Source: Roseovarius salincola (GTDB lineage Bacteria; Pseudomonadota; Alphaproteobacteria; Rhodobacterales; Rhodobacteraceae). From it: a stretch of DNA of 64,000 nt. Under the pieces are notes generated by a model. It ran no database searches. It had not been told where the DNA came from and worked only from the letters and a program-made list of their open reading frames with translations. Within the stretch, counting starts at the first letter, position 1. Each line of letters begins with the position of its first letter. Positions 18,761-27,365 of this stretch are shown here, one piece after another. The stretch covers positions 1 through 64,000 of the forward strand of contig NZ_JAPTNL010000001.1 in assembly GCF_026891095.1 (NCBI RefSeq), read 5' to 3'. The position numbers were made by a program, and so were the translations under genes.

Positions 18761-18919
18761 AAAATCGCTTGAATCTGCCCGCTGGACAAGCGTTTTTTGC
18801 CCCGAGCGGTGTCTGCGGTCGCGCAAGCTGCTGTAACAGGGCGGATCAGACCGGGAAGCCTCCGAGTCCTGCCCGAGGGGCGGTGTTTTTCAGCGCAGCG
18901 GACAGACCTGTCCTGCCGG

Positions 18920-20152
18920 CTACAGCCCGAGTGCCGCATCCATCCGTTCATGTTCGAATGCCGAAGCGCAGGCGTTCAACCCCGCCCCGCTCAGCCCTTG
19001 GCGGCGCAGGCAGTCCCGCCAGGTGTTGCGGATGCTGTGTGCCATATCCCGGGCCAGGGCTCGGGCTTCCGGCGCACTAACATCGAAAAACTCAGCCGCG
19101 TCGATTGCGGCAGCAATGTCCGGCTCATGCCCATGGATTGGGCTGATCCCGGTTTCCATCTGGGCGTGCCGCCGGGGCTGCGGATTGACATCGAAGAGCG
19201 GCGAAAGACGCCACAGGTTCTGACCCGCATAGATGAAACCGTGGTTCTTCAGGTGGTCATCCGTGTTGGTGACAAGGATCCCGAACACCATGCGGCGCCA
19301 GATTTCCCGCAGATCATCGCCGGGCCGGGCGGAAATGGTGCGGATGATATCGGCAATATCTGTGTAGAAGCCGCTCGCATGTCCAAGCTTGCCCAAGGCG
19401 GTGCGCGCGGAGATATAGGGGACCCGACCGCCGCCTCGGCGATCAAAACGGCTGAAGAGCCCGATGGGGTGCGCGCTGCCGGGCAACTCGAGCCTGCATT
19501 CCGGTGTACGCAGACCAAGACGCCCGGCGAGCTTCATCGTTGCCACCTCGAGACGTTCCACTGGCCAAGTGTCGTTGATGGAGGTGAACTTGGCGAGCCA
19601 GAGCCGCTCCCCATCCCTCACGTTGGCTTTCGGTCGCGCCCCGCCCGGCGTACCGGCGGCGCCTACGAGATCCAGCGCATCTTGCTCCGCGCCTGCCGGG
19701 TCCCGTTCGAACCTTTGTGCGATCTTGAGCAGGTCCTCGATATCAGCAAGGCGCGGGACGGCTTTTCCGATCCGCCGGAATGGCCCACCGTTTTCCTGTA
19801 AAAGGCGCAGCGCGCCTTGGCGGGCGGTATCGTCGCATGCCGTCAGGAAGTCGAACTCGGTTGCCGCCTCGCCCAAAACCCGACGCATCAGTTTACGGCC
19901 CCAGCTGTCCGGCGAGGTATCCGCAAAGGGTCCGGCGATAACATCACGCTTCCGGCTTTCGCGCCCGCCGGAGCTGGCGTGATAGGGCGTGTTCACCCGC
20001 GGCATTTGCGGGCAGAGATCGAAGCCGCGCGGGTTATCGAGCCAGTCCTGGTCATAGAGGAAAGTGGAATGCGCGCGCCGCCCATCCGTCTCGAAGATCA
20101 GACGGCCGACCGGAACCAGGCCTTCCCCGAGAGCGATACGCGCCACGGCCAT
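18920..20152 (-). CDS. hipA: HipA-family serine/threonine kinase toxin
   Basis: The product is 410 residues. The catalytic features of HipA kinases are visible: the ATP-binding lysine segment WLAKFTS, the catalytic loop NTDDHLKNHGF near residue 297, and the Mg-binding LSPLFDVNP near 319. The N-terminal couple-HipA region precedes them. HipA toxins phosphorylate aminoacyl-tRNA synthetases (GltX in E. coli) and cause dormancy. The start overlaps the hipB stop as TGATG. The protein's own target here is not known. Confidence 0.88.
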   Translation of the reverse strand: MAVARIALGEGLVPVGRLIFETDGRRAHSTFLYDQDWLDNPRGFDLCPQMPRVNTPYHASSGGRESRKRDVIAGPFADTSPDSWGRKLMRRVLGEAATEFDFLTACDDTARQGALRLLQENGGPFRRIGKAVPRLADIEDLLKIAQRFERDPAGAEQDALDLVGAAGTPGGARPKANVRDGERLWLAKFTSINDTWPVERLEVATMKLAGRLGLRTPECRLELPGSAHPIGLFSRFDRRGGGRVPYISARTALGKLGHASGFYTDIADIIRTISARPGDDLREIWRRMVFGILVTNTDDHLKNHGFIYAGQNLWRLSPLFDVNPQPRRHAQMETGISPIHGHEPDIAAAIDAAEFFDVSAPEARALARDMAHSIRNTWRDCLRRQGLSGAGLNACASAFEHERMDAALGL

Positions 20153-20520
20153 CAGAAAGCGCTCCCTTCATCATCGATCTCATCCGACCTCTCTTGCGTG
20201 GTGGCCGATCTGCCGGAGGACGGCTTGCGGCGATTGACGATCCGCTCTGGCAGGCGGGCTTGATCGAGGACCAGGCCGGTATCGTCTTTCGCCGGATCCA
20301 GAATTTCGCCGAGCCGGTGGAGCTCGCCTAGGACCATGAGCGCCATGGCCATTGTCTCGAGCCGCACACCGCCATCGCCCATCTCAAGTTTGGCAAGCGT
20401 CTTGTCGGTCACACCCAGGCGCTCACAGAAATCTGCGACGGACATGCGCCGCTTCTTCCTGGCCACACGGATGTCATGGCCAAGTCGTTTCAGGGCGGTC
20501 TGAACCTGGTATGATGACAT
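20152..20520 (-). CDS. hipB: HipB-like Xre-family antitoxin/repressor
   Basis: The product is 122 residues, with a helix-turn-helix in ~10-65 (MSVADFCERLGVTDKTLAKLEMG) and a charged, disordered-looking tail ending DEIDDEGSAF. It is placed first and coupled to hipA. HipB proteins bind HipA and repress their own promoter. Three palindromes of one geometry lie directly upstream and are the likely operators. Confidence 0.85.
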   Translation of the reverse strand: MSSYQVQTALKRLGHDIRVARKKRRMSVADFCERLGVTDKTLAKLEMGDGGVRLETMAMALMVLGELHRLGEILDPAKDDTGLVLDQARLPERIVNRRKPSSGRSATTQERSDEIDDEGSAF

Positions 20521-20527
20521 TTTTGAT

Positions 20528-20662
20528 CGGAGAAAACTCCGCCTTGTGCTGCTGTATCCGTAATTTTGTCCGTGTTAGTTGGTTTTACATGAGAAGTCAA
20601 CAAAACGCACCGCAAGGCGGAATATAATCCGGTGTAACAGGCTCAAAGCGGACTTTTGTCCG
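20528..20662 (-). promoter_or_regulatory. three CGGA-N6-TCCG operators of hipBA
   Basis: Three 14-bp palindromes share the form CGGA-N6-TCCG: 20528-20541 (CGGAGAAAACTCCG), 20618-20631 (CGGAATATAATCCG) and 20649-20662 (CGGACTTTTGTCCG). A further half-site TTTGTCCG lies at about 20565-20572. All are upstream of hipB, in AT-rich DNA. Repeated identical geometry next to an Xre repressor gene suggests cooperative autoregulation. Centre-to-centre spacings are 90 and 31 bases. Confidence 0.65.
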
Positions 20663-20689
20663 ATTTAACGTGAAAGGTCTGGTGGCCCT

Positions 20690-20737
20690 GATGATCTCCG
20701 GCGGTGGGTCGGGCAGGTCGCACCGGACGTCTCTGCC
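20690..20737 (-). pseudogene. 48-bp remnant of an integrase gene
   Basis: This stretch aligns without gaps to 26480-26527 inside the resident integrase gene, with 39 of 48 bases identical by eye. On the minus strand it reads DVRCDLPDPPPEII, against DVWCDLPDPALAII in the integrase. It sits between the hipB operators and the end of mcrC in the same orientation as the live gene. It is a scar of an earlier, related integrase and not of this one, since the sequences differ. Confidence 0.6.
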
Positions 20738-20763
20738 GCGCGTATATCTTGCCTGAGAAGCGC

Positions 20764-22074
20764 TCAGGCTGCGACCGCGGCAGGCAAGGTCCGCGCCAAC
20801 AGGTGTTTCAGGGCTTCGATATGCGCATGTGCAGGGCCGGTGACATCCAGGGTCGCAACCTGGAGGGTCTCTTCGGCACCGTCGCTGGCGATTGCGTAGC
20901 GGGTACAAATCGGCTCGGGCGGCAAATCACCGTGGTGTGGATAGAGCAGCATGACCTCCGGGCAGCGGTAGAGCTGGCTATAGGCCATCAATTGATACAC
21001 ATCGGCCTGGCTGACACCCTGCTTCGGGTCGTCGATGCGCGGCGCCATCCGTTTCCATTTCGTGTCAATGACGAGGACGGTTCGATCCCCCTGCCGGATG
21101 ATGAGGTCAGGTTTGGTCCGAAACCGCCCCGTACCCGCTTCGAACAAGCAGTCACGGTGCCCGCCCTGCGCTGCGACACGGTAACCGCTTCCGGCCAGAG
21201 CACGGGTGATCAGTCTGGCAACGTATTGCTCGAACAAGGCATTCATCTCGAACAAGAGCGCATGACCATCCACAGCCCCGGCACTGGTCTGTTGATGTCG
21301 ATCCCCAAGCAGGAGCCGCGCGAAGGAAAGAAGCTCGCGCCACCGCTGATTGGTCCGATCCAGTATGATTTGGTCCCATCGCAGCGCAGGGATAGGAACC
21401 TCGGTCACGTCCGCATAGGCGAAGCCCAACTCGCGCAGGATACGCTGATTGTCGGGGGCCTGAGCCACACGCTGCAAACGGGTCACGGCGGCGCGCATCA
21501 CCTGGTTGAGCGCAATGTCAGAGGATAAGTCATCATAGCGACAGGCCAGCTTTTGCGGCGCCACCGCATGGCGTGAAAACTGCCGGGTGACATCGAGCCT
21601 GCCGCGCAGGGCAGGGAGGTCGTCTGCGTGATCCACATACCGGCGCGGCAGTCCCATGCGCACCGCTTCCATGAGGCGTGCACAAAACAGCCGGATCAAC
21701 AATTCCAGAATGGTGTCCTTCTGCCATCCGAGCTGGGCCAACGATCCTGCATCGATCCGCAGATCGTGAACAACCGCCAGCATGTGGATCAGGCGGCGGC
21801 GAAGGGCTTCGTCCGTGGTCTCGTGTTCTCCCAGGCCCTCGATCTTCGGGAGGATCTCCAGCTGACAGCCCGGCGCGGCAATCACGCCGACCACGCCGCG
21901 CGCCCGCAAACCTTTGCGGCCGTGTTCGAGCACACCTTCGCCGCCTCGGCCCGCGAAGCTGGAACGTGCCGCAAGGGCGGCAATGCGATCAGCCTCGGCG
22001 GGCGGGATGGTCGTGTCGTCGTCGCCGTAGCCGTAGCCGATGCGCTGCCATTCGCGGAGCGTGCGGCGGATCAT
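20764..22074 (-). CDS. mcrC: McrC, nuclease subunit of the McrBC restriction system
   Basis: The product is 436 residues from ATG 22074, overlapping the mcrB stop as ATGA. The C-terminal half holds the PD-(D/E)xK nuclease core: RFRTKPDLIIRQ and VLVIDTKWK, near residues 325-340. The N-terminal part carries the McrC-typical LEILPKIE and the long helical region that contacts McrB. With McrB it cleaves DNA carrying modified cytosines or other modified bases. A GCCTGAG/CTCAGGC hairpin surrounds the stop codon. Confidence 0.92.
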   Translation of the reverse strand: MIRRTLREWQRIGYGYGDDDTTIPPAEADRIAALAARSSFAGRGGEGVLEHGRKGLRARGVVGVIAAPGCQLEILPKIEGLGEHETTDEALRRRLIHMLAVVHDLRIDAGSLAQLGWQKDTILELLIRLFCARLMEAVRMGLPRRYVDHADDLPALRGRLDVTRQFSRHAVAPQKLACRYDDLSSDIALNQVMRAAVTRLQRVAQAPDNQRILRELGFAYADVTEVPIPALRWDQIILDRTNQRWRELLSFARLLLGDRHQQTSAGAVDGHALLFEMNALFEQYVARLITRALAGSGYRVAAQGGHRDCLFEAGTGRFRTKPDLIIRQGDRTVLVIDTKWKRMAPRIDDPKQGVSQADVYQLMAYSQLYRCPEVMLLYPHHGDLPPEPICTRYAIASDGAEETLQVATLDVTGPAHAHIEALKHLLARTLPAAVAA

Positions 22075-24542
22075 GAACCGAGCAGCCGCGCGTAATTGAA
22101 GCTGTCTTTGCGAACGTCCCACCGGAAGCGCGGCATCGCCTCACCATTGTCGAGCCCCGGCGGTGCCTTCAGGACGGACCTGTTCAGAAAGCCGCCCTCT
22201 ATCGGCCCGTCATGCGTATCCAGATCGCCCAGCACCGCGGCGATCTTACCCCAGTCTTCGAAGAAGTACTCGGCGAGCAGCGGGATCACCTTGTGCCGTA
22301 TGACCTCGTCCACATCCGCTCGGGTGTCGCAGCCGGTGAAATACGCATGACCGATCTGGTGGTCACGGTCATAGAGGTACTCGATCCGTTCGTTGATGAT
22401 CGTCAGAAGGGTCGGCAGATCGATCCCCGTGCGGGCGGCAGCCTCCTTCAGAACGGACGGATTGGGCATGATTTCGCGGAATGTGAACCGCCGCCGCAGA
22501 GCCGTATCGAGCAGCGCGATGGAGCGGTCTGCCGTGTTCATTGTCCCGACAATATGCAGGTTCGACGGAACACCGAACTCGTCCCCGGAATACGGAAGGC
22601 GCACCTTCAGTTGGTTCGGTTGGCCGAGCCGTTTGTCCGGCTCCAAGAGAGTGATCAACTCGCCGAACACCTTGGAGATATTGGCGCGGTTGATCTCGTC
22701 GATGATCAGGACGAAAGGTTCGGGTTCGGATGGCCCCTCGTTCTGCTGGCTGTTCATGTAGCGTTCCAGGGCCGGCACGTTGAGCTCGGCATCATAGAGC
22801 GCGTAAATCGACTTTTGTGAGAATTTTCGGGAGTAGATTTCATCGACAGGCACGCCTTCTCGATCGACCCATAGCCAACGGACGGCGCGACGATGGGCAT
22901 ACCCGCCTTCGGGGCGGGGGGCGAATTCGTAGCCGCCGGTAAACTCCCCTATGGCCCGAAACAGGCCATTGCCTTTCGATACGATGACGATGTCACCTTC
23001 TCGGACCCAGTTCCGGAAGATGAAGGGCATCTGCACCACGCCGGATCGCGCATCCACATTGCCGTTTTGGTCGCCGCGAGCTTTGCACGCTTCGATGATG
23101 GCTTCGCGGTTCGCAAACTTGTCATCGGACCAGTCGATGTCCCCGAAGCCAAGAAGGGCGTAGCCGCCCTTGATTGCTTCCTCGAAAAGATGCGCGTCTT
23201 CGGGATTGTTCGCTTCGCCAATTGACATCTTGAAGACCTGGCGGCCGTCAAAACGTACCATCTCCTCGTCGGATGCATGTCCACGGCTGGTCTCCGCACG
23301 TTTCGCGATGCGCCTGAAAATACCGGGCACCGTCTCCAGCCGGAAACCGGCCGAGGATGTGTCCTCGCTATCATCCGCGCCGGTCATCGGCTGTCGGCCC
23401 TCGACGAACTCTTCATAGGCCATGGATTGGTGGAATGTGACGAATTCAATCCGCCCTGCGGCCAGCAGGCCTTGGTAGACGGCCATGAGATCGTCGCGGT
23501 CCTCCGGCACTTCCTCCCCACATAGCCTTACGGCTTCGGCCGCCGTACGATAGGTCTTTCCGGTGCCGGGCGGGCCGAACAGGATCAAGTTTTCTGCGGC
23601 CGTATTTGCTGAATGCGGCATGTGTTCGCCATTTATGAAGTCCTTTGGTCCGAGCTCGAAGGTGAACATTGTCGTGGTACTTCTTGCAGGCCCCTCAATT
23701 TTCGGAGCAGCCACCTGGGCCAGAGACTGAAACTTTTCGCCTTCCAAGGCCTGACAGACGTTCGCCCAGTTTTTCTCGAGCCCGCATAGATCGTGAAGAT
23801 CACCTGCGCGAATGGTGACGCTTGACTGTCCAGCTTCCCGCGCCGGTTCGATAAAGTAGTTGAGGGCTACGAAACGGGCTCTGTCGGCACCGCGCATCAG
23901 GTGCAAATATTCATCCGGCAGCGGTAGCGGCACGTCATTCTTGTCAACGATGACATATCCCGCCTCGTGCAGTTTTGCTGCCGCATCAGAAGGTTGGCTC
24001 CAGCCACCATTCAACGTGCTTGAGGTCTTCTGACTCAAAAATCCGACGATTGGTTTTGTCGGGTACTTTCTGTCCTCTCGAGGCTTTGTCGACCTGACCC
24101 AGTATTTCGTTGGTTCCTTGAACGCAGAAAACAAGGTCTCAAACTCGGCCGTTTCACGCAAATCGAAAGCATCCATCGCGCGTTCAATCTCGGCGCGGGA
24201 CAGTCGATCAACCAAAGACTGATGGGCCGATTTATCTGGCATGTTTCGAGGGTTTGCCAGAAAGCTGTGATAGAGTTCGAGTGCTTGCCGAATGCTGGCC
24301 AGCCCAGTTCTTAAGACACCATTTACTGGTACTGGTGAAGGGTTTGGTCGTCCTCCACGTTCATCTTCAGTGCTATAGGCGAACTTCTCGAGAACCTTTT
24401 CTTTCGTCTGAGTTGAAAAAAGTTCATCGAGATCACCAAGGTACTGCTCTACCCGTTTCGCACTGCTGATCCGAGAGGAAACCGTCTGGGGTGACTGCCC
24501 TTTCTCTTCCAGCCACGCCTTGAATTCTGCTTCGTCCCTCAA
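22071..24542 (-). CDS. mcrB: McrB-like GTPase with an inserted domain in the AAA+ module
   Basis: The product is 823 residues. Walker A GPPGTGKT is at 323-330, Walker B LIIDEINRANI at 612-622, and the McrB signature MNTADR at 668-673, followed by ALRRRF. The gap between Walker A and B (about 280 residues) is far larger than usual because residues ~433-590 form an extra beta-rich domain with YALLGFGDIDWS, WVREGDIVIVSKGN and IGEFTGGYEF. That pattern is like EVE/PUA modified-base readers (inference). The N-terminal ~300 residues, presumably DNA-binding, are unlike E. coli McrB. A segment at ~160-200 (YPTKPIVGFLS...AGYVIVD) may be a further recognition domain. Confidence 0.9.
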   Translation of the reverse strand: MRDEAEFKAWLEEKGQSPQTVSSRISSAKRVEQYLGDLDELFSTQTKEKVLEKFAYSTEDERGGRPNPSPVPVNGVLRTGLASIRQALELYHSFLANPRNMPDKSAHQSLVDRLSRAEIERAMDAFDLRETAEFETLFSAFKEPTKYWVRSTKPREDRKYPTKPIVGFLSQKTSSTLNGGWSQPSDAAAKLHEAGYVIVDKNDVPLPLPDEYLHLMRGADRARFVALNYFIEPAREAGQSSVTIRAGDLHDLCGLEKNWANVCQALEGEKFQSLAQVAAPKIEGPARSTTTMFTFELGPKDFINGEHMPHSANTAAENLILFGPPGTGKTYRTAAEAVRLCGEEVPEDRDDLMAVYQGLLAAGRIEFVTFHQSMAYEEFVEGRQPMTGADDSEDTSSAGFRLETVPGIFRRIAKRAETSRGHASDEEMVRFDGRQVFKMSIGEANNPEDAHLFEEAIKGGYALLGFGDIDWSDDKFANREAIIEACKARGDQNGNVDARSGVVQMPFIFRNWVREGDIVIVSKGNGLFRAIGEFTGGYEFAPRPEGGYAHRRAVRWLWVDREGVPVDEIYSRKFSQKSIYALYDAELNVPALERYMNSQQNEGPSEPEPFVLIIDEINRANISKVFGELITLLEPDKRLGQPNQLKVRLPYSGDEFGVPSNLHIVGTMNTADRSIALLDTALRRRFTFREIMPNPSVLKEAAARTGIDLPTLLTIINERIEYLYDRDHQIGHAYFTGCDTRADVDEVIRHKVIPLLAEYFFEDWGKIAAVLGDLDTHDGPIEGGFLNRSVLKAPPGLDNGEAMPRFRWDVRKDSFNYARLLGS

Positions 24543-24711
24543 ATCACTGTCCTTCGTTGTTCATCTGACTGCAGTCTTCGACGGGGCTACGCTTCAAGAT
24601 ACTGCCCGCGATCGTGATCATTTGGTTTCGCGTCTTGAGCTTCGGATATCGGAATTATAAACGGTATTTCAGACAGATGTAACCTGAGTTGGCGGCACCG
24701 TATGGGGCTGA

Positions 24712-26070
24712 TTGGCGAACGTCCCATTGGGCAGAATTTTCGAGAACAAAGAGTTGCCCGACGACACCACCACCACTGTGTCCCGCTGCAGAAAAGTCAC
24801 GAGAGAAGAGCTTTACGAAAAGGTCTGGTCGACACCCATCAGCCACCTGGCGGCCGAGTACGGTGTCTCCGGTTCCTATCTCGCCTGGGTCTGTACGTCT
24901 CTGGCTGTGCCTCGGCCTCCCGCTGGCTATTGGCAGAAGAAGGCGGTCGGAAAGGCCGCTCCACGACCTCCACTTCCCCCTGCAAAGCCAGGCGATCAGC
25001 TTGTCTGGTCGGCGGATACGCCGCTCGCGCGTCCCGTAACGCCTGCCACCAGATCTTCGGTGTCGTCACCAAGTCGTGGCAGGCAGCGCAAGGATGCTCG
25101 GCATCCGATCCTTCGCGGCGTCGAGCCGCATTATCGCAAGACGCGCAAGATCGACGAGTACGAGTTTCTTCGACCCTACAAGCTCCTTCTGCCGGACATC
25201 GTGACGTCCGAGGCGCAGCTGCTGCGCGCATTGGACCTCGCGAATGGGCTCTACGATGCGTTCGAGCGGAAAGGGTATCGCGTGACCTTCGCACCGCCTG
25301 ATCAACCATTGTTTCGGGCGCAGATCGAAGAGCGGGAGGTTCCGGAGAAGGATCGCAAATACGGGCGCTATTCCTGCGGACGGATTTGGGCACCGCACCG
25401 CCCGACCGTCGCCTATATCGGCGAGGTTCCCATCGGTCTTGCGCTCGTCGAAATGTCCGAACGGGTCACGCTCAGATACGTCAAGGGCAAGTATGTGCGG
25501 GACGACAGTGCGGTCGTGAAAGCCGCCCGACCACACCAGCTTGTCCATTCCTGGACGACCGAGAACGATGTTCCGTCCGGGCGCTTCCGGCTTGTTGCCT
25601 ATGCGCCGCGACGGGGCGTCGACTGGTCAGCGATCTGGCAAGAAACACCAAAGCGGAACTTGTCGACTATGTTCCCGAGGATCGTGAAAGAGCTGGAAGC
25701 TGTCGTGCCGGACCTCAAGTCCAAGACTGCGGGAGCCGAGGCGGCGGCCATCCGAAAGCAACGCGAATGGGAGGAACAGCAGGAACGCTGGAAGCGCGAA
25801 CAGGATCGACGCAACGCGGACAAGGCCCTTGCCCAAAGCCGTGAACAACTTTCCGAAGTGATTCAGAAATGGTCCGCCGCGATGTCGATGGAAAGCTTTT
25901 TTCGCGAGGCGGAAGAGCGTCTTGCCGGCGTCGAGCCTCACAGGTGCCTGGCCTTATCCACTCGGCTTGATCTGGCACGGTCCATGATGGGAACGCTCGA
26001 TCCGCTGGAGTTTCTGGAACAGTGGGTGGCACCGGATGAGCGTTACACGCGTCTCTATCAAGACGATTAA
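24712..26070 (+). CDS. uncharacterised protein of mobile elements with N-terminal HTH-like motif
   Basis: I do not recognise a function. The first ~70 residues carry VTREELYEKVWSTPISHLAA followed by a Pro-Pro-x-Gly-Tyr-Trp-x-Lys-Lys motif. This is a conserved block I remember only from hypothetical proteins on genomic islands, and it looks like a helix-turn-helix. Residues ~140-330 are beta-rich, ~340-395 form a highly charged coiled coil, and the end is helical. The assigned start is TTG 24712. TTG 24754 or GTG 24778 are alternatives that keep the conserved block. It stands alone on the plus strand between mcrB and the integrase, with no membrane segment. Confidence 0.75.
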   Translation: MANVPLGRIFENKELPDDTTTTVSRCRKVTREELYEKVWSTPISHLAAEYGVSGSYLAWVCTSLAVPRPPAGYWQKKAVGKAAPRPPLPPAKPGDQLVWSADTPLARPVTPATRSSVSSPSRGRQRKDARHPILRGVEPHYRKTRKIDEYEFLRPYKLLLPDIVTSEAQLLRALDLANGLYDAFERKGYRVTFAPPDQPLFRAQIEEREVPEKDRKYGRYSCGRIWAPHRPTVAYIGEVPIGLALVEMSERVTLRYVKGKYVRDDSAVVKAARPHQLVHSWTTENDVPSGRFRLVAYAPRRGVDWSAIWQETPKRNLSTMFPRIVKELEAVVPDLKSKTAGAEAAAIRKQREWEEQQERWKREQDRRNADKALAQSREQLSEVIQKWSAAMSMESFFREAEERLAGVEPHRCLALSTRLDLARSMMGTLDPLEFLEQWVAPDERYTRLYQDD

Positions 26071-26104
26071 GATTACCTTATATCAGATACTTGACGGGCA
26101 TTTC

Positions 26105-27289
26105 TCATGTTTCACCTCTAGGGTTCCGAACCCGTTTTCTCCGAAGTCTGGCGGCATCTTCTCGCCGCACTGAACTTCTCTTGCGCTGCCTTGGATCCCG
26201 CGCGGTGACTTCCGCGATCCAGCTCCAGTCCTCGAACTTGTCGCCGGTCTGGCGCAGGTGGGTGTAGCGCTTGAGCGACGTCCATGACCGGTGGCCGGAA
26301 ACCGCAGCCGCGTGTGGAACGTTGTAACCGATCTCGAACAGGCGCGAGACGCCCTCGTGCCTCAGGTCGTGGAAGCGCAGATCCTCGATCCCCAGAAACT
26401 GCGTTGCCCGAGTGAACGCAGCGCTGATCGCGTCCGTGGAGTAGGGGAAGATCTGGCTCGCGTGTTTGGGCATCGCCTCGATGATCGCCAGGGCCGGATC
26501 GGGCAGGTCGCACCAGACGTCGTTGCCAATCTTCTCTCCGGGGTTCTTCATGTCGCGCACAAGGATTCGTTTGCCCTCCTTGTCCAGGTCCGCCCATTTG
26601 ATCCGGGTGATCTCTTCCTGCCGCCGGGTCGAGAAGATCGCAAAGGCGATGACGCGATGCATGGGTACAGAGGAGGGGCGGCGGATCGAGCGGTCGAGGA
26701 AGTGCGTCATCAACTGCTCGAGCTCGTCCAGTGTTGGCCGCCGATCACGGTGACGGCTCTTCTGGGTCAGGCCCAGCTTCTTGGCGACGATCATCGCATT
26801 GCGCATCGCACGCTCGTCCAGCGGATAGTTCCAGGCCGGGCCGGCCACTGTGAAGACCGCGCTGAGATGTGACAGGTAGTTAGATACGGTCTGCGGCGAG
26901 ACACCGGTATTCAGCTTCTCCTTGGCGAAGGCCACGATGTCGGCGCTGTCGATCTGGGCACAGAGCTTGTTCGCGATGTCGAACTCCTTGATGCTTTTCA
27001 GCACCTGCGCCTTGGTCCGACCGATTGCCTTCGCGCTGTCTTCCACATATTTGTCGATGGCGTCGCCGAGGGTCACTTCGCGGCGGCGCGTCTCCCCGAT
27101 GGGCAGGTTTTCGAGGGCGCCAGGCTTGGCGAGGTCCTTCTCGCGCTTCTCGATCCAGGCCGCGGCTGTCGAGCGCAGCTCGAAGGTCCGGTTCTCGCGC
27201 CAGACGGTTTTTCCAGCCCGCCGAACGGCGATCTGGGCAAGCCAGGAGGAAGTGCCGTCTTTGCGCTTTCGCTTGATGATGGTACCCAT
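26105..27289 (-). CDS. int: tyrosine recombinase integrase of the dusA element
   Basis: The product is 394 residues from ATG 27289. Catalytic residues are visible: Arg in FSTRRQEEITR (~215), His-x-x-Arg in FHDLRHEG (~305), GHRSW (~334) and the nucleophile Tyr in LKRYTH (~343). The N-terminal core-binding domain includes VSPQTVSNYLSHLSAVF. The gene sits next to dusA with its start facing it, as in dusA-specific islands. It would catalyse integration and excision at the dusA 5' end. A longer upstream frame has no support. The start is about 30 bases from the TTACAACA repeats, which may regulate it. Confidence 0.92.
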   Translation of the reverse strand: MGTIIKRKRKDGTSSWLAQIAVRRAGKTVWRENRTFELRSTAAAWIEKREKDLAKPGALENLPIGETRRREVTLGDAIDKYVEDSAKAIGRTKAQVLKSIKEFDIANKLCAQIDSADIVAFAKEKLNTGVSPQTVSNYLSHLSAVFTVAGPAWNYPLDERAMRNAMIVAKKLGLTQKSRHRDRRPTLDELEQLMTHFLDRSIRRPSSVPMHRVIAFAIFSTRRQEEITRIKWADLDKEGKRILVRDMKNPGEKIGNDVWCDLPDPALAIIEAMPKHASQIFPYSTDAISAAFTRATQFLGIEDLRFHDLRHEGVSRLFEIGYNVPHAAAVSGHRSWTSLKRYTHLRQTGDKFEDWSWIAEVTARDPRQRKRSSVRREDAARLRRKRVRNPRGET

Positions 27290-27292
27290 GGG

Positions 27293-27365
27293 GTTACAAC
27301 ATTTGGCCCAAGTTACAACATTTGTTGTAAATCCTACCCGAAATAGGCGCGATTTACAACAAATG
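27293..27365. repeat. four TTACAACA(A/T)(A/T)TG repeats between int and dusA
   Basis: Copies are at 27294-27305 and 27313-27324 (TTACAACATTTG), 27354-27365 (TTACAACAAATG), and inverted at 27319-27330. The last two form a perfect 14-bp inverted repeat: CATTTGTTGTAAAT at 27319-27332 and ATTTACAACAAATG at 27352-27365. The cluster covers the divergent control region of integrase and dusA. It may be integrase arm sites, excisionase sites or operators for int. Confidence 0.65.

Noticed and set aside
20745..20775. GCCTGAG/CTCAGGC hairpin at the mcrC stop as a terminator
   Set aside because: No T-run follows on the minus strand, so it is noted only within the mcrC entry.
20597..20908. 103-residue frame upstream of the hip promoter region
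   Set aside because: It overlaps the 3' end of mcrC and the operator palindromes. Only the short integrase-like stretch inside it is meaningful.
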